A stretch of DNA of 64,000 nt from Acidovorax sp. (GTDB lineage: Bacteria > Pseudomonadota > Gammaproteobacteria > Burkholderiales > Burkholderiaceae_C), in NCBI RefSeq assembly GCF_016783915.1, contig NZ_JADHVT010000001.1, forward strand, positions 1 through 64,000, read 5' to 3'. Positions 63,402 through 64,000 of the stretch are shown piece by piece (the stretch's first letter is position 1; every line of letters starts with the position of its first letter). Below the pieces are notes generated by a model. The model was not told the origin of the DNA, ran no database searches, and saw only the letters and a program-made list of their open reading frames with translations. The translations under genes were made by a program, and so were the position numbers.

Positions 63402-64000
63402 ATGAAAATCGCAGTTCTGCCGGGTGACGGCATTGGCACCGAAATCGTCTCTGAAGCCGTCAAGGTTCTGGAGGCCCTGGAACTCCCATTCGAGATGGAA
63501 TCCGCCCTGGTGGGCGGCGTGGCGTATGACGCCCACGGCCACCCACTGCCCGAGTCCACACTCAAGCTCGCCAAGGAAGCCGACGCCATCCTGTTCGGCG
63601 CTGTGGGCGACTGGAAGTACGACAAGCTCGACCGCCCCCTGCGCCCCGAGCAAGCCATCCTGGGCCTGCGCAAGAACCTGGGCCTGTTCGCCAACTTCCG
63701 CCCCGCCATCTGCTACGAGCAACTGGTAGGCGCATCGAGCCTCAAGCCCGAGCTGATTGCGGGCCTCGATATCCTCATCATCCGCGAGCTGACGGGCGAC
63801 ATCTACTTCGGCCAGCCGCGCGGCCGCCGCGTGGCCACTGACGGCCACTTCCCAGGCGCCGAAGAAGCGTTTGACACCATGCGCTACAGCCGCCCCGAGA
63901 TCGAGCGCATCGCCCACGTCGCCTTCCAGGCCGCGCGCAAGCGCAACAAGAAGGTCACCAGCGTGGACAAGGCCAACGTGCTGGAAACCTTCCAGTTCTG
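63402..64000 (+). CDS. leuB: 3-isopropylmalate dehydrogenase, 5' part
   Basis: The first 199 codons of leuB; the gene runs off the window. [16 protein letters not shown] opens the protein, followed by [55 protein letters not shown] and [13 protein letters not shown], which carry the substrate- and NAD-binding residues. The enzyme oxidatively decarboxylates 3-isopropylmalate. It is the last gene of leuC-ecn-leuD-leuB seen here. Confidence 0.97.
   Translation, partial: MKIAVLPGDGIGTEIVSEAVKVLEALELPFEMESALVGGVAYDAHGHPLPESTLKLAKEADAILFGAVGDWKYDKLDRPLRPEQAILGLRKNLGLFANFRPAICYEQLVGASSLKPELIAGLDILIIRELTGDIYFGQPRGRRVATDGHFPGAEEAFDTMRYSRPEIERIAHVAFQAARKRNKKVTSVDKANVLETFQF

Noticed and set aside
1-64000. 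CRISPR arrays, insertion sequences, prophage or integron structures
   Set aside because: No regularly spaced repeats, transposase, integrase or phage structural genes were seen; the dispersed palindromes are irregularly spaced and too degenerate for CRISPR.

Overview
The window is a GC-rich stretch of bacterial chromosome. Gene content and order point to a betaproteobacterium of the family Comamonadaceae, most like Acidovorax. The clearest signs are the collinear block rpsO-pnp-quinone oxidoreductase-tpiA-secG-tRNA-Leu-nuoA..N-DUF2818-DUF1178, the order alaA-DUF1176-hom-thrC-mobB-moeA-moaD, and a dispersed AT-rich palindromic repeat that I associate with this family. This placement is inference from content; no database was searched. 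I saw no prophage, insertion sequence, CRISPR array or plasmid backbone.

Layout. 1-7.6 kb: the end of a Bcr/CflA-type efflux gene, miaA, and a dispersed AttEFGH-like set (ABC ATPase, large FtsX-fold permease, Tat-exported AttH-like lipocalin protein). An antisense hsp20 and a Cds1-like cysteine-handling enzyme lie inside this set. 7.6-12.4 kb (minus): a complete branched-chain amino-acid-type ABC importer whose LivF has Arg in place of the Walker A Lys. 12.8-14.6 kb: an MsbA-like ABC exporter. 14.6-30.1 kb (minus): DUF1178, DUF2818 and all 13 complex I genes nuoA-N (nuoC and nuoD separate). 30.2-35.4 kb (minus): tRNA-Leu(GAG), secG, tpiA, quinone oxidoreductase, pnp, rpsO.

35.7-46.4 kb: a small secreted protein; moaE; three small unknown genes; a promoter with a structured leader before a DapA-family gene; then (minus) moaD, moeA, mobB, thrC, a small membrane protein, hom, a DUF1176 protein and alaA. 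The plus-strand genes separate moaE from moaD. 46.6-50.0 kb (plus): Mth938-like protein, PrxQ/Bcp peroxiredoxin, PIN-PhoH ATPase and a tail-anchored coiled-coil protein. 50.2-53.2 kb (minus): dnaB and the rpsF-priB-rpsR-rplI operon. 53.5-57.3 kb (plus): grpE-dnaK-dnaJ behind a sigma-32-like promoter. 57.4-64 kb: lytic transglycosylase, beta-CASP metallo-beta-lactamase-fold RNase-like protein, and a LysR gene leading into leuC-entericidin-leuD-leuB; leuB runs off the window.

Most genes are housekeeping. The most unusual signal is the palindromic repeat family: at least nine copies, four of them inside open reading frames (miaA, the FtsX permease twice, the LysR gene) without breaking the frame, others at the pnp ribosome-binding site and directly at the dnaB stop codon. 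Other points of interest are the LivF Walker A substitution, the leader with a leaderless 29-codon frame upstream of the DapA-family gene, two sigma-32-like promoters (hsp20 and grpE), and a Bcp without its usual resolving cysteine.
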